Positions 49,648-58,637 of a DNA stretch of 64,000 nt are shown in pieces. The notes under the pieces were generated by a model. The model ran no database searches. It had not been told where the DNA came from and worked only from the letters and a program-made list of their open reading frames with translations. Source of the stretch: Duganella sp. Root1480D1. Its GTDB lineage: Bacteria > Pseudomonadota > Gammaproteobacteria > Burkholderiales > Burkholderiaceae_D. Numbering within the stretch: the first letter of the stretch is position 1; each line of letters begins with the position of its first letter. A program made the translations under genes and the position numbers. Where the stretch lies: the NCBI RefSeq assembly GCF_001427305.1, contig NZ_LMFZ01000047.1:102696-166695 (forward strand), read 5' to 3'.

Positions 49648-52426
49648 CCGCCGCCTCGTCCTGCAGCAGCAGGGCCAGGAACGCTTCGGCCGGCAGCGGC
49701 CGGCCGAAGAAGTAGCCTTGCATGTGGCGGCAGCCATGGCGGCGCAGGAAGTCCAGTTGTTCCTGCGTCTCCACCCCTTCCGATATCACTTCCAGCCCCA
49801 GGTTGTCGGCCAGCGCGATGATGGTGGTGACGATGGCCGCATCGTCCGGATCGACCGTCAGGTCGCGCACGAAGGTCTGGTCGATCTTCAGCACGTCGAT
49901 CTCGAAGCGCTTCAGGTGCGCCAGCGAGGAGTAGCCGGTGCCGAAATCGTCGATTGCCAGCTTCACGCCCAGCTTTTTCAGTTCATGCATCACGGCCGTG
50001 GCATGCGCCACGTCGTTCATCACCGCGCTCTCGGTCAGTTCCAGCTCCAGGCAGCGCGGCGCCAGGCCGGTATCGGCCAGCACGTCCGCCACGTCCTGCA
50101 CGAAATCCGGCTCGGCCAGCTGGCGGGCCGACACGTTGACCGCAATACGCAGCTCCTGGCGCCCGGCGCGCTGCCAGTCGCGCAACTGGCGGCAGGCGCT
50201 GCGCAGCACCCAGTGCCCGACCGCCAGGATCTGGCCGGTTTCCTCGGCCAGCGGGATGAAGCGGTTCGGCGCCACCATGCCCATCTCCGGATGGCGCCAG
50301 CGGATCAGCGCCTCCATGCCCATGATGCGGCCCGTGCTGCAGTCGACCTGCGGCTGGTAGTGCAGCTCGAACTCGCGCCGCTCCAGCGCGGTGCGCAGCG
50401 CGCTCTCGATGCGCAGCCGTTCGCCCAGGCGCTCGTTCATGGCGGCAGTGTAGAACTGGTACTGGTTGCCGCCCATTTCCTTGGCGCGGAACATGGCCAT
50501 GTCGGCCCGTTCGGCCAGCACGCCGGGTTCCTTGCTGTCGGTCGGGAACGCGGCAATGCCGGCGCTGGCGGTCAGGAACAGCTCCGTGCCGTCGAGTACC
50601 AGCGGCGCCGCCAGGCTATCGAGCACGCGCTGCAGCTGTTCGGCGCGCGGCGCCACGCCGCCCCGTTCCGGCAACAGCAGCAGGGCGAACTCGTCGCCGC
50701 CCAGGCGCGCCACCGTGTCCACCGGCCGCACTGCCGCCTGCAGGCGCGCCGCCACGATCTGCAGCAGGCGGTCGCCGCCCTTGTGGCCCAGGCGGCTGTT
50801 GGTGAACTTGAAGCGATCGAGGTCGATCGACACCAGCCACAGCTCGTGCCCCTTGCGCCCGGAGTGCTGGATGGTCTGCGCCAGCCGGTCCTGCAGCAGC
50901 ACGCGGTTGGGCAAGCCGGTCAGCGCGTCGTGCGTCGAGCGGTGCGCGAGTTCCGATTCATAGGCCTTGATGGCCGTGATGTCGTGCTGGATCGAGATGA
51001 AGTTGACCACCGCGCCATGCTCGTCGCGCACCGGCGACATCACCACGTCGTTCCAGAACAGGGTGCCGTCCTTGCGGTAGCAGCGCAGCACCGCGTGGCC
51101 GTCGCGCTGCTCGCGGATCGCCGCGCGCAGCTCGTCGATGCCGGGCTGGTCGAGGTCGTCGCCGAACAGCAGGCGCGGGCTGTTGCCCAGCGCTTCGTCG
51201 GCGCGGTAGCCGGTAATGCGCTCATAGGCCGGGTTGACGTAGACGATCGGGTTGTGCGGCGCGGCGGCGGTAATCATCACCGCATTGGTGCTCGACTCGA
51301 TGGCGCGCTGGCGCAGCAGCAAGGCCTGGTTGGCCGCCTTCAGTTCCGCCGTGCGCGTGGCCACGCGCTGCTGGATCAACAGCTTGCGGCGCTTGAGCGA
51401 ATCGATGAAGGCCGAGCCCATCACGGTGGTCAGCACGCCCAACACCAGCGTAAACAGAGAAGCCAGGTGCTCGCCGGCCAGGATCCGCGCGCTGGGCGTG
51501 GCCACCATCAGCCAGCGCGTGCCCGCCACCTCGATCGACTGCTGCAGCGGCGCCGTGCGCGCCGGATACAGCCAGGCCGGCAGCGCCAGCCCGCCATGGG
51601 CGGGCGCCGGCGGCGCGTCGTACACCAGGGCGGCCGGGTCGGCGCTGGCACTGGCGTACACCTGCATGTCCAGCGCCGCCGTTTCCGGTCCGGCGCTGGC
51701 GAAAATCTTGTCGATCATTTCGCCCGGCTGCAAGGTCAGCGCCGTCTCGCCCACCACCTTGCCGCCGGGCGCGCCGCCGGCATACAGCGGCATGGCCACC
51801 ACCACGCCCAGCCGCTTGCGCGCGCCGGCGCGCTGCACCAGGTGCACCAACGGCCCGGCTGCCGGCTGGCCGCTGGCATAGGCGCGCTGGCGCGCCGGGT
51901 CGTCGCGCTCGGCAAACAGGGTGTTGAGGCCGAGCGCGCCCTCGTTGCCGGCCAGCGGCTCGATGTAGTCGATCACCCGGTAGCGCGGCCGCGCGGCCGC
52001 CGGCACGGCCGCGCCGTCGTGCAATTCGCGCAGCGTGGCGCCCGGCTGCACTGCCTGCAGCGCCGCCTCGAAGGCGGGCCGCTCGGCATGTTCGATGAAG
52101 CGCAGGTAGCTGGTGCCCAGCACATACGGATGGCGCGCCAGCAGCGGCGTGACGAAACGGTGGAATTCTTCGCGGCTGGCGTCGGGGCGGGCCACGAACA
52201 GCTGGTTGACGGCATGCAGGCTGGCCAGGGCGCTGCCGATGCCTTCACGCAGCACGAAGGCGCGCGCCTGCACCCGCTGCTCGAAAGCGAGCTGGGCGCG
52301 CTGCGCCTCGAGCCGGCTGACGCCGGCAAACAGGGCGCCGGTCAGGCCGAAGCCGCACAGCAGCGCCAGCGCCGCCGTGCGGGTGCGGAACGGTTGCGGT
52401 GATGCTGCGTTGATCGGATCGTCCAT
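49628..52426 (-). CDS. CHASE-PAS-GGDEF-EAL membrane protein
   Basis: This 932-residue protein has a first membrane helix (TAALALLCGFGLTGALFAGV), a periplasmic CHASE-type sensor to about residue 330, and a second helix (ASLFTLVLGVLTTVMGSAFI). PAS spans about 370-490, then GGDEF (THDALTGLPNRVLLQDRL, ARLGGDEF intact) and EAL (MEALIRWRHP, NVSARQL, DDFGTGYSS, EGVET intact). It should sense an external ligand and tune c-di-GMP, with both catalytic sites apparently functional. I start at MDDPINAA, preceded by GGGGG. The 3' end overlaps the convergent M28 gene by 20 bases. Confidence 0.93.
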   Translation of the reverse strand: MDDPINAASPQPFRTRTAALALLCGFGLTGALFAGVSRLEAQRAQLAFEQRVQARAFVLREGIGSALASLHAVNQLFVARPDASREEFHRFVTPLLARHPYVLGTSYLRFIEHAERPAFEAALQAVQPGATLRELHDGAAVPAAARPRYRVIDYIEPLAGNEGALGLNTLFAERDDPARQRAYASGQPAAGPLVHLVQRAGARKRLGVVVAMPLYAGGAPGGKVVGETALTLQPGEMIDKIFASAGPETAALDMQVYASASADPAALVYDAPPAPAHGGLALPAWLYPARTAPLQQSIEVAGTRWLMVATPSARILAGEHLASLFTLVLGVLTTVMGSAFIDSLKRRKLLIQQRVATRTAELKAANQALLLRQRAIESSTNAVMITAAAPHNPIVYVNPAYERITGYRADEALGNSPRLLFGDDLDQPGIDELRAAIREQRDGHAVLRCYRKDGTLFWNDVVMSPVRDEHGAVVNFISIQHDITAIKAYESELAHRSTHDALTGLPNRVLLQDRLAQTIQHSGRKGHELWLVSIDLDRFKFTNSRLGHKGGDRLLQIVAARLQAAVRPVDTVARLGGDEFALLLLPERGGVAPRAEQLQRVLDSLAAPLVLDGTELFLTASAGIAAFPTDSKEPGVLAERADMAMFRAKEMGGNQYQFYTAAMNERLGERLRIESALRTALERREFELHYQPQVDCSTGRIMGMEALIRWRHPEMGMVAPNRFIPLAEETGQILAVGHWVLRSACRQLRDWQRAGRQELRIAVNVSARQLAEPDFVQDVADVLADTGLAPRCLELELTESAVMNDVAHATAVMHELKKLGVKLAIDDFGTGYSSLAHLKRFEIDVLKIDQTFVRDLTVDPDDAAIVTTIIALADNLGLEVISEGVETQEQLDFLRRHGCRHMQGYFFGRPLPAEAFLALLLQDEAAASASQS

Positions 52427-52569
52427 CTGGCCCCCTGCCGGTGCGAGCTTACCATTTTCGCACGCCCAGCCGTTTAATGCTATAGGGCAACATTTTCCAC
52501 CCGGCTCGCTGGCGCCGGGCACCACGCCAGCAGCCTATACTGGACTGCCCACACCACCAGGAGGCGACC

Positions 52570-53022
52570 ATGGAAAACACCTGGATCGTCGTGGCTGACA
52601 GCAGCCACGCCCGCATCTTCCAACTGCGCGACGGCCAGCTCCCGGCCGAAGAAATCGAAGACCTGGCCAACCCGCTGGGACGGGCCGACAACCGGCAGCT
52701 GGCGTCCGACGGCCACGGCCAGTATTTCGGCCCCGAAGGGCGCGGCCACACCGCGCCGCGGGTGGAAGAACCGGTGCAGCACGAGGTGCGCCAGTTCGCG
52801 CGCGAGATTGGCCACCGGCTCGACACGGCCGCCGCGCAAAACCGCTACCAGCACCTGGCCCTGGTGGCGGCGCCGCGTTTTTTGGGTTTGCTGCGCGACA
52901 GCCTGGACAAGCAGACCCGCAAGCTGGTCAGCGCCGAAGTGGCCAAGAACGTGAGCGCCTTCGCCCGCCAGGACCTGGACGCCTGCCTGCAGGCATTGGC
53001 CCGGCCGCAGCATGGCAGCTGA
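52570..53022 (+). CDS. Host-attachment-type protein
   Basis: This 150-residue protein begins TWIVVADSSHARIFQ, the signature of the family described as required for attachment to host cells (first defined in Agrobacterium). A variable, charged middle follows, then LALVAAPRFLGLLRDSLD and KNVSAFARQDLDACL. The fold resembles release-factor-like domains, and the biochemical role is unclear. There is no signal peptide despite the family name. GGAGG lies before the ATG. It overlaps the dienelactone hydrolase gene. Confidence 0.87.
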   Translation: MENTWIVVADSSHARIFQLRDGQLPAEEIEDLANPLGRADNRQLASDGHGQYFGPEGRGHTAPRVEEPVQHEVRQFAREIGHRLDTAAAQNRYQHLALVAAPRFLGLLRDSLDKQTRKLVSAEVAKNVSAFARQDLDACLQALARPQHGS

Positions 53023-53725
53023 CGCCATGGACCTCAGCACCCAATGGAGCACGGTGCAGGGCCCGGACGGCGCCTTCGACGCCTTCCTGGCCCTGCCGCG
53101 CAGCGGCCACGGCCCGGCCCTGCTCCTGCTGCAGGAAATCTTCGGCGTCAACGCCCATATCCGCGCCGTGGCCGAGCAGTATGCCGCCGACGGCTACGTG
53201 GTGCTGGCGCCCGACCTGTTCTGGCGCCAGGGCCCGCGCCTCGAGTTCGGCTATGACGAGGCGGACTGGGGCCGCGCCGCCCAGTGCATGCAGCGCGCCG
53301 ACGTGGCGCAGGCCCAGGCCGATATCGGCGCTGCCGCTGCCGCCTTGCGCGCCACGCCCGGCGCCGAAGGCAGGCTGGCCGCGCTGGGCTTTTGCTGGGG
53401 CGGTCGCATGGCCTACCTGGCGCTGGCCAACGGCCATGCCGACCAGGCGGTCGCCTACTACGGCGGCGGCATCCAGCATTGCCTCGACCGCGCCGGCGAC
53501 ATCCGCGCCCCGCTGCTGCTGCACTTCGGCGGGCGCGACGCGCACATCCCGCCGGCGGCAGTGCGCCAGGTGGCCGAACGCCTGGGCGAACATGAGGACG
53601 TCGAAATCCACCTCTATCCGGACGCCGAACACGGCTTCAACTGCAACCACCGCAGCAGCTACCACCAGCGCAGCGCGGCCGAGGCGCACGGCCATACCCT
53701 GTTGTTCCTGAGTGAAAATCAGTAA
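53012..53725 (+). CDS. Dienelactone hydrolase family protein
   Basis: This protein of about 237 residues has the family start GPDGAFDAFLALPRSG, then LLLQEIFGVNAHIRAV, the nucleophile Cys in LGFCWGGRMAYLA, the acid in HFGGRDAHIPP and the His in DAEHGFNC. Dienelactone hydrolases open lactones from chlorocatechol breakdown, but many relatives act on other esters. A second in-frame ATG at 53027 (MDLSTQW) could be the true start. The overlap with the previous gene suggests one transcript. Confidence 0.9.
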   Translation: MAADAMDLSTQWSTVQGPDGAFDAFLALPRSGHGPALLLLQEIFGVNAHIRAVAEQYAADGYVVLAPDLFWRQGPRLEFGYDEADWGRAAQCMQRADVAQAQADIGAAAAALRATPGAEGRLAALGFCWGGRMAYLALANGHADQAVAYYGGGIQHCLDRAGDIRAPLLLHFGGRDAHIPPAAVRQVAERLGEHEDVEIHLYPDAEHGFNCNHRSSYHQRSAAEAHGHTLLFLSENQ

Positions 53726-53794
53726 GTGCGTTCCCGCACAGATGGCGCGGTGGGGCAGTTCTACAGTTGGCTGCTAACCCAACCGGAGGAAATG

Positions 53795-55051
53795 ATGGCT
53801 GAAGACCTGAATTCCCGGCCCGCAACTGCGGCCCCCGCTTTGTCCCCGGCCAGCACGCTGGCTGCAACCTTGATGGCCGCGCTGCTGGCAGCCTGCGGCG
53901 GCGGCGGCGGCGGCAGCACTCCGCCCGTCACGCAACCCGAGCCGCCGGCGCCGGAACCGCCGAAGCCGGCCTTCGCCCTGGCCGTCAAAGAAGTGGCCAG
54001 CGGCCTCAGCACACCCCTGCTGCTGACCGCACCGGCCGGCGACACGCGCCGCTTCATCGTCGAGCGCCCCGGCCGCATCCGCATCCTGGCCAGCGACGGC
54101 AGCCTGCGCAGCACGCCCTTCCTCGACCTGACCGGCCTGCTCAGCACCGACGGCGAAGGCGGCCTGCTGTCGATGGCCTTCCATCCCGGCTATGCGCAAA
54201 ACGGCCGCTTCTACATCTACTACACGGACAAGTTCAGCAACATCGCCATCGATGAAGTGAAAGTGTCGGCCAATGCCGACGTGGCCGATCCGAACTCGCT
54301 GAAACGCATCATCACCATCCCGCACCCGACCTACACCAACCATTACGGCGGCATGCTGGCCTTCGGCGCCGACGGCTACCTGTACGCCGGCACCGGCGAC
54401 GGCGGCGGCGCCGGCGATCCGGCCGGCAATGCGCAAAACCTCGACTCGCTGCTGGGCAAGCTGCTGCGCCTGAAGGTGGACAACGTGGTGGCGCCGCTGT
54501 ACAACGTGCCGGCCGACAATCCCTTCGTCGGCCAGGCCGGCAAGCGCGGCGAGATCTGGGCTTACGGCTTGCGCAACCCATGGCGCTTCGCCTTCGACAA
54601 CAGCAGCTCCTCGCTGTACATTGCCGACGTGGGCCAGGACTTGAAGGAAGAAGTCGACGTGGTCTCGACCGGCCTGAAGCCGGCCAATTACGGCTGGAAC
54701 ATCATGGAAGGCAGCAGCTGCTACAACGCCGCCACCTGTTCCCAGCAAGGCCTGACCCTGCCCGTGTTCGAATACGACCACGGCAGCAACAACGCCAACG
54801 GCTGCTCGATCACCGGCGGCTTCGTCTACCGCGGCACGGCGCTGCCGGAACTGGCCGGGCGCTACCTCTACTCCGATTACTGCAAGGGCTTCCTGAAGAG
54901 CTTCCTGTACGCCAATGGCGCCGTCAGCGAAGGCAAGGACTGGGCCGTGGGCGACATCGGCCAGGTGCCGGGCTTCGGCCAGGATGCGGCCGGCGAGCTG
55001 TACATGATGAGCAGCAACGGCAAGGTGTATCAGATCATCCGCAAACCCTAG
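53795..55051 (+). CDS. PQQ-dependent sugar dehydrogenase-type lipoprotein
   Basis: This protein of about 418 residues has a lipobox (ALLAACGGGGG) and a Pro-rich spacer, then the soluble glucose/sorbosone dehydrogenase beta-propeller: EVASGLSTPLLLTAP, FIVERPGRIRIL, GEGGLLSMAFHPGY, HYGGMLAFGADGYLYAG, and YGLRNPWRFAFD. Relatives oxidise aldose sugars with PQQ in the periplasm; others in the family have lost PQQ. Two ATG codons are adjacent; the second, at 53795, has better spacing from GGAGG. Confidence 0.88.
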   Translation: MAEDLNSRPATAAPALSPASTLAATLMAALLAACGGGGGGSTPPVTQPEPPAPEPPKPAFALAVKEVASGLSTPLLLTAPAGDTRRFIVERPGRIRILASDGSLRSTPFLDLTGLLSTDGEGGLLSMAFHPGYAQNGRFYIYYTDKFSNIAIDEVKVSANADVADPNSLKRIITIPHPTYTNHYGGMLAFGADGYLYAGTGDGGGAGDPAGNAQNLDSLLGKLLRLKVDNVVAPLYNVPADNPFVGQAGKRGEIWAYGLRNPWRFAFDNSSSSLYIADVGQDLKEEVDVVSTGLKPANYGWNIMEGSSCYNAATCSQQGLTLPVFEYDHGSNNANGCSITGGFVYRGTALPELAGRYLYSDYCKGFLKSFLYANGAVSEGKDWAVGDIGQVPGFGQDAAGELYMMSSNGKVYQIIRKP

Positions 55052-55114
55052 CATGCCGCTGCCAGTGGCGAAGGCGCGCTACAATGGGCGCTTTCCCACT
55101 TGCCCCTGAAAGTC

Positions 55115-55558
55115 ATGGCCAGACTGACGCTCGCCTTCCCGGAAGATCAATTCTGCTTTTCGACCCAGCTCACGGTGCGCGTCACCGACATCAACGGCGC
55201 CAAGCACCTCGGCAACGATTCGATGATATCCATGATTTCGGAAGCGCGGGCGCGCTTCCTGTTCGAGTTTGGCGTGCAGGAAACCGAAGCCGACGGCACC
55301 GGCATCATCGTCACCGACCTGGCCACCACCTACCGCGCCGAAGCGCATGCGCGCGACCAGCTGCTGTTTGAAGTGGGGGTGATGGATTTCAACAAGTATG
55401 GCGGCGACGTGATCTTCCGCATCACCCGCCCGGCCGATGGCACCCTGGTGGCGATGGCCAAGCAAGGCTTCGTGTTCTACCACTACAGCCACAGCCAAGT
55501 GGTGCCGATGCCGGACGACTTCCGCGCCAAGTTCAGCCGCGTGAACTGGATCGACTGA
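55115..55558 (+). CDS. Hotdog-fold thioesterase
   Basis: This 147-residue protein has the 4-hydroxybenzoyl-CoA-thioesterase-like pattern: VRVTDINGAKHLGNDSMISMISEARARFLFEFG, shown here only as its known start and end, and a central strand set ending GFVFYHYSHSQVV. The Asn-His region around KHLGND replaces the usual catalytic Asp arrangement of YbgC. The substrate is an acyl-CoA or related thioester, not identified. I start at MARLTLAF. Confidence 0.8.
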   Translation: MARLTLAFPEDQFCFSTQLTVRVTDINGAKHLGNDSMISMISEARARFLFEFGVQETEADGTGIIVTDLATTYRAEAHARDQLLFEVGVMDFNKYGGDVIFRITRPADGTLVAMAKQGFVFYHYSHSQVVPMPDDFRAKFSRVNWID

Positions 55559-55581
55559 GCTGCCCCGGCTGAGCAGACCGC

Positions 55582-56085
55582 TTATTTACTGCTGAGCTGG
55601 GTCGGCGCCCCAAAACTTTTCTTGAACCATTCGTCGACCATCGGTTTTTCATAGCGCAGCGAATCGCTGCCGGCATACCTGTTCAGGCGGTCGAGGTACA
55701 TCATGTTGCTGAGGCGGTCGGTGCCGCTGGCAATCACCTTGCCATCCTGTTCCAGCGTGTATTGCAATTCCATGGTCGGCCAGTCGGCCCCGCCGCGCAG
55801 GATGCGCAGGTCGCGCAAGGTGCGGCGGCGCGGTTCGACGCGGCCGGCCAGGTCGATATCGGTCACCGTGATCGACAGTTGCTGGTTGGCCGGCAACTGT
55901 TTCGCCAGGTAATCGAAGTGGGCAGTCAGCTCTTTCAACACCTGGTCACGGTCCTGTTCCCAGAACGGCACATCCGTGAACTTGTCCGGTTCCTGGTACT
56001 TGACGGTCACCCCGCCTGCCGAGGCGGCGCCGGCCGCCGCCAGCAGCAAGGCGGCGGCAATCCAGAAGCGAGTTTGACGTTTCAT
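55582..56085 (-). CDS. Exported DUF3016 protein
   Basis: This 167-residue protein has a signal peptide (FWIAAALLLAAAGAASA-G) and the DUF3016 pattern: VTVKYQEPDKFTDVPF, LSITVTDIDLAGRVEP and the middle RILRGGADWPTMELQYTL. The family is periplasmic with no known function. It converges with the thioesterase gene 23 bases away and is separated from phoX by two hairpins. Confidence 0.87.
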   Translation of the reverse strand: MKRQTRFWIAAALLLAAAGAASAGGVTVKYQEPDKFTDVPFWEQDRDQVLKELTAHFDYLAKQLPANQQLSITVTDIDLAGRVEPRRRTLRDLRILRGGADWPTMELQYTLEQDGKVIASGTDRLSNMMYLDRLNRYAGSDSLRYEKPMVDEWFKKSFGAPTQLSSK

Positions 56086-56168
56086 GATCGGTTTCCTTTC
56101 AAAGATAAGCTCAATATACTCCTCGCCCCCACCCCTGCCGCCACTGAAACAATTTCTGACAAAAAAAA

Positions 56169-56190
56169 TGGGCCGGATACCTCCGGCCCA
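56169..56190 (-). terminator. Second of two tandem terminators after phoX
   Basis: A perfect 9-bp stem TGGGCCGGA/TCCGGCCCA with a four-base loop is followed on the minus strand by eight T residues (56168-56161, reading ATTTTTTTT). This is a strong rho-independent terminator. Confidence 0.88.
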
Positions 56191-56191
56191 G

Positions 56192-56216
56192 AAAAATGGG
56201 GACGTACCCCATTTTT
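56192..56216 (-). terminator. First of two tandem terminators after phoX, built on a repeat-type hairpin
   Basis: AAAAATGGGG and CCCCATTTTT pair perfectly around ACGTA, only 17 bases after the phoX stop. The arms end in A and T runs, so it could terminate in either direction. I recall the TGGGGACGTACCCCA core as a frequent intergenic repeat in Massilia-like genomes. Confidence 0.75.
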
Positions 56217-56233
56217 AAGACAACTTTTTACAA

Positions 56234-58414
56234 TCAACTGCCGATGCGGCCGCCGTCGTTCCTGGTGATGGCGATGGTGGCCGAGCGCGGGCGCTTGCCA
56301 GCGCCATAGCCGGCATTGCCTGGCCACTGGCTGGTGTACTTGCCCGGGTCGGCGATATTGGCGCTGGCCGTGCCCTCGCCCGGGTGCTGGATGTTGACAA
56401 ACAGCGTCTTGCCATCCGGCGTTTCAGTGATGCCGGTCAGCTCGCAATCGACCGGGCCGACCAGGAAGCGCTTCAGCGTGTCGGCCGTCGGGGTCTTGCC
56501 GACGAAGGTGTCGACATTGGCAGCGCCATAGGCCAGCGTGACTTTTTTGCCGTCGCCCACCTGGCCCGGCAGGCCGGCCAGCATCATGCAATTGGTGACG
56601 TCGGTGTAGGCGCCGTCGTCGGTCTGGATCCAGCAGATGCCGGTGGCGCGCGAGAAGGCCAGGCCGTCCGGGCTGGAGAAGTCCTGGTCGGCCGTCAGGC
56701 TGGACAGGTTGACCAGGCCCGGGTTGGCGTCGGACTGGGCGCCGAACAGGTAGACGTCCCAGGTGAAGGCGGCGGAGGCGTTGCCATCCTTTTCCTTGAC
56801 GCGCAGGATGTGGCCGTTCACGTTGCCGCTCTGCTTGCTCGCACCCTTCATGTCTTCATAGCTGCGCGGGTTCGGGCCGTCCGGCACGGTGCGCGCGCTG
56901 TTGTTGGTCAGGGTGAAGTACACCTCGCCGTTGGCCGGGTTGACCGAGCACCATTCCGGGCGGTCCATCTTGGTGGCGCCCACGGCGTCGGCCGCCAGGC
57001 GGGCATTGACCAGCACGTCGGCCTGGTCGGCGAACTTGTAGTTCGCATAGCCGGCAATGGCGGCGTTGCCGATGCTCAGCTCGATCCAGGAACCGCTGCC
57101 GTCAGCGGCAAACTTTGCCACGAACAGCTTGCCCGCATCCAGGTATTTGTCGCCGGTGGCCAGCAGGTCGGCCGGGGCGGCGTCGGAATCGCTCCAGGTA
57201 GCGGTGGAGACGAATTTGTAGATGTATTCGTTGCGCGAATCGTCGCCCATATAGACAGCCAGCGGCTGGCCGGCCGCGGTCTTGCCGAAGGCGGCGCTTT
57301 CGTGGGCGTAGCGGCCCAGCGCGGTGCGCTTGCGCAAGTTCCTGGTCTTGTTGTACGGGTCGGCTTCCACGATGTAGCCCATGCCGTTCATTTCGTTGCG
57401 GTAGTCGTCGCTACCGTCCAGCGAAGCGCCCAGCCTGGAGTTGTTCCAGCGCGCATACTTGTCGTCGGCGCCGCCGGATTCCCAGCCGTGGCGCGAAGCG
57501 GCGCCCTGGTTGCGGCCATAGCGCTTGAGCGAAGCGACGCTCTTGTCGTTGCCGCGCGCGGCATCGTCGGCGGCGCCACGGGTGAAGTAGCCGCTCCAGT
57601 TTTCCTCGCCGGAGACGAAGGAGCCCCACGGCGTGCGGCCGGTGCCGCAGTTGTTCAGGGTGCCGCGGATCTTGCTGCCGTCCGGCGAGTACCTGGTCTT
57701 CACCAGGGCATTACCCTTGACCGGCCCGCTGAGGTCGCAGTCGCTGAGGCAGGTGACGCGGCGGTTGAACGCCGAATCCTTGACGTATTCCCACTTGCCG
57801 GCGTTCTTGCGCACTTCCACCACGGAGATGCCGTGCAGCGCCGTTTCGCGGTCGATTTCCGCGGCCGGGCGCGGCAGGGTGTTGGTGCCGCCGTTGGCGT
57901 GGATGAAGAAGGACGCCAGCTTTTCGTTGGTGGTGGCTTCGTGGTTGATGGCCAGCAGGCCACGCTCATTACCGCTGGCGGAAGGCTTGCCGGCGCTGTC
58001 CAGGCCGAAGAATTCCATGCCATCGTGATGGTCGCCGGCGCGGTTGTCGAAATCGGCATCGCTGCCGTCGTTCTTGAAGGCGCCAGCGGAAGCGTTCAGC
58101 GGATCGCCCAGCGCATAGATCACGGTGGCGGTGTAGCCGGCCGGCACGGTGACCACGTCGGCCAGGCTCTTGCCAACCGCCGTGAAGCCCAGCAGCTTCT
58201 CCGGCGCCGGCGCATCAGGCTTGGTCACGACCGGGCCGTCGCTGCCGCCGCCGCAGGCGCTCAGCGTGGCCGAGCCCATCATCACGGAGATGGCCGATGC
58301 TACCGAACCGCGCAGCAGGTTGCGGCGGCTGATGCGCTGGTCGAGGATTTCGCTGAAGTGCTCGTTCGGCGTGTCGTTGTAGCCGATGTCGTCGTGATCG
58401 ATCTTGTGTTCCAT
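56234..58414 (-). CDS. phoX: PhoX-family alkaline phosphatase
   Basis: This 726-residue phosphatase carries a twin-arginine export signal (SRRNLLRGSVASAISVMMGS), so it is folded with its metals (Ca and Fe in the family) before export. DNRAGDHHDGMEFFG, LLAINHEATTNE, GTGRTPWGSFVSGEE and CSVNPANGEVYFTLTNNS are family motifs with many acidic ligands. The start at MEHKIDHDD is preceded by GGAAAG; a long upstream frame to 58816 is not credible. A Pho box and -10 lie just upstream and two terminators follow, so it is a one-gene unit. A Cys in SACGGG follows the Tat segment and could be a lipobox. Confidence 0.95.
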   Translation of the reverse strand: MEHKIDHDDIGYNDTPNEHFSEILDQRISRRNLLRGSVASAISVMMGSATLSACGGGSDGPVVTKPDAPAPEKLLGFTAVGKSLADVVTVPAGYTATVIYALGDPLNASAGAFKNDGSDADFDNRAGDHHDGMEFFGLDSAGKPSASGNERGLLAINHEATTNEKLASFFIHANGGTNTLPRPAAEIDRETALHGISVVEVRKNAGKWEYVKDSAFNRRVTCLSDCDLSGPVKGNALVKTRYSPDGSKIRGTLNNCGTGRTPWGSFVSGEENWSGYFTRGAADDAARGNDKSVASLKRYGRNQGAASRHGWESGGADDKYARWNNSRLGASLDGSDDYRNEMNGMGYIVEADPYNKTRNLRKRTALGRYAHESAAFGKTAAGQPLAVYMGDDSRNEYIYKFVSTATWSDSDAAPADLLATGDKYLDAGKLFVAKFAADGSGSWIELSIGNAAIAGYANYKFADQADVLVNARLAADAVGATKMDRPEWCSVNPANGEVYFTLTNNSARTVPDGPNPRSYEDMKGASKQSGNVNGHILRVKEKDGNASAAFTWDVYLFGAQSDANPGLVNLSSLTADQDFSSPDGLAFSRATGICWIQTDDGAYTDVTNCMMLAGLPGQVGDGKKVTLAYGAANVDTFVGKTPTADTLKRFLVGPVDCELTGITETPDGKTLFVNIQHPGEGTASANIADPGKYTSQWPGNAGYGAGKRPRSATIAITRNDGGRIGS

Positions 58415-58452
58415 TGCGCTTTCCAGGGATGGGGAGGTTAAAAATGCCCGCC

Positions 58453-58486
58453 ATTCTAGGAAGCGAAAATGACAACATCGTGACTC
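58453..58486 (-). promoter_or_regulatory. Pho box with -10 element before phoX
   Basis: The minus strand reads GAGTCAC-GATG-TTGTCAT at 58486-58469, the 7-4-7 PhoB layout with 5 and 6 of 7 matches. Ten bases further lies TAGAAT (58458-58453). Transcription would begin about 30 bases before the phoX ATG. The spacing is identical to that at 15549-15582. Confidence 0.7.
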
Positions 58487-58637
58487 GCCAATTGCGCGCC
58501 GCAAACGAAAACGTTCAGCAGTCCAGCTTTCGCTTGATGTGCGGATGGCTTTCCAGCGCTTCCCATGGGACAACTGTGCGTGCGCGCACTGCGTGCCGGG
58601 CATGAGCGCGGGAGACTGGGCTGAAAGGAGGCTTGCC

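Noticed and set aside
56384..58441. Plus-strand frame of 685 codons opposite phoX
   Set aside because: Antisense shadow; phoX has a Tat signal, a Pho box and terminators.
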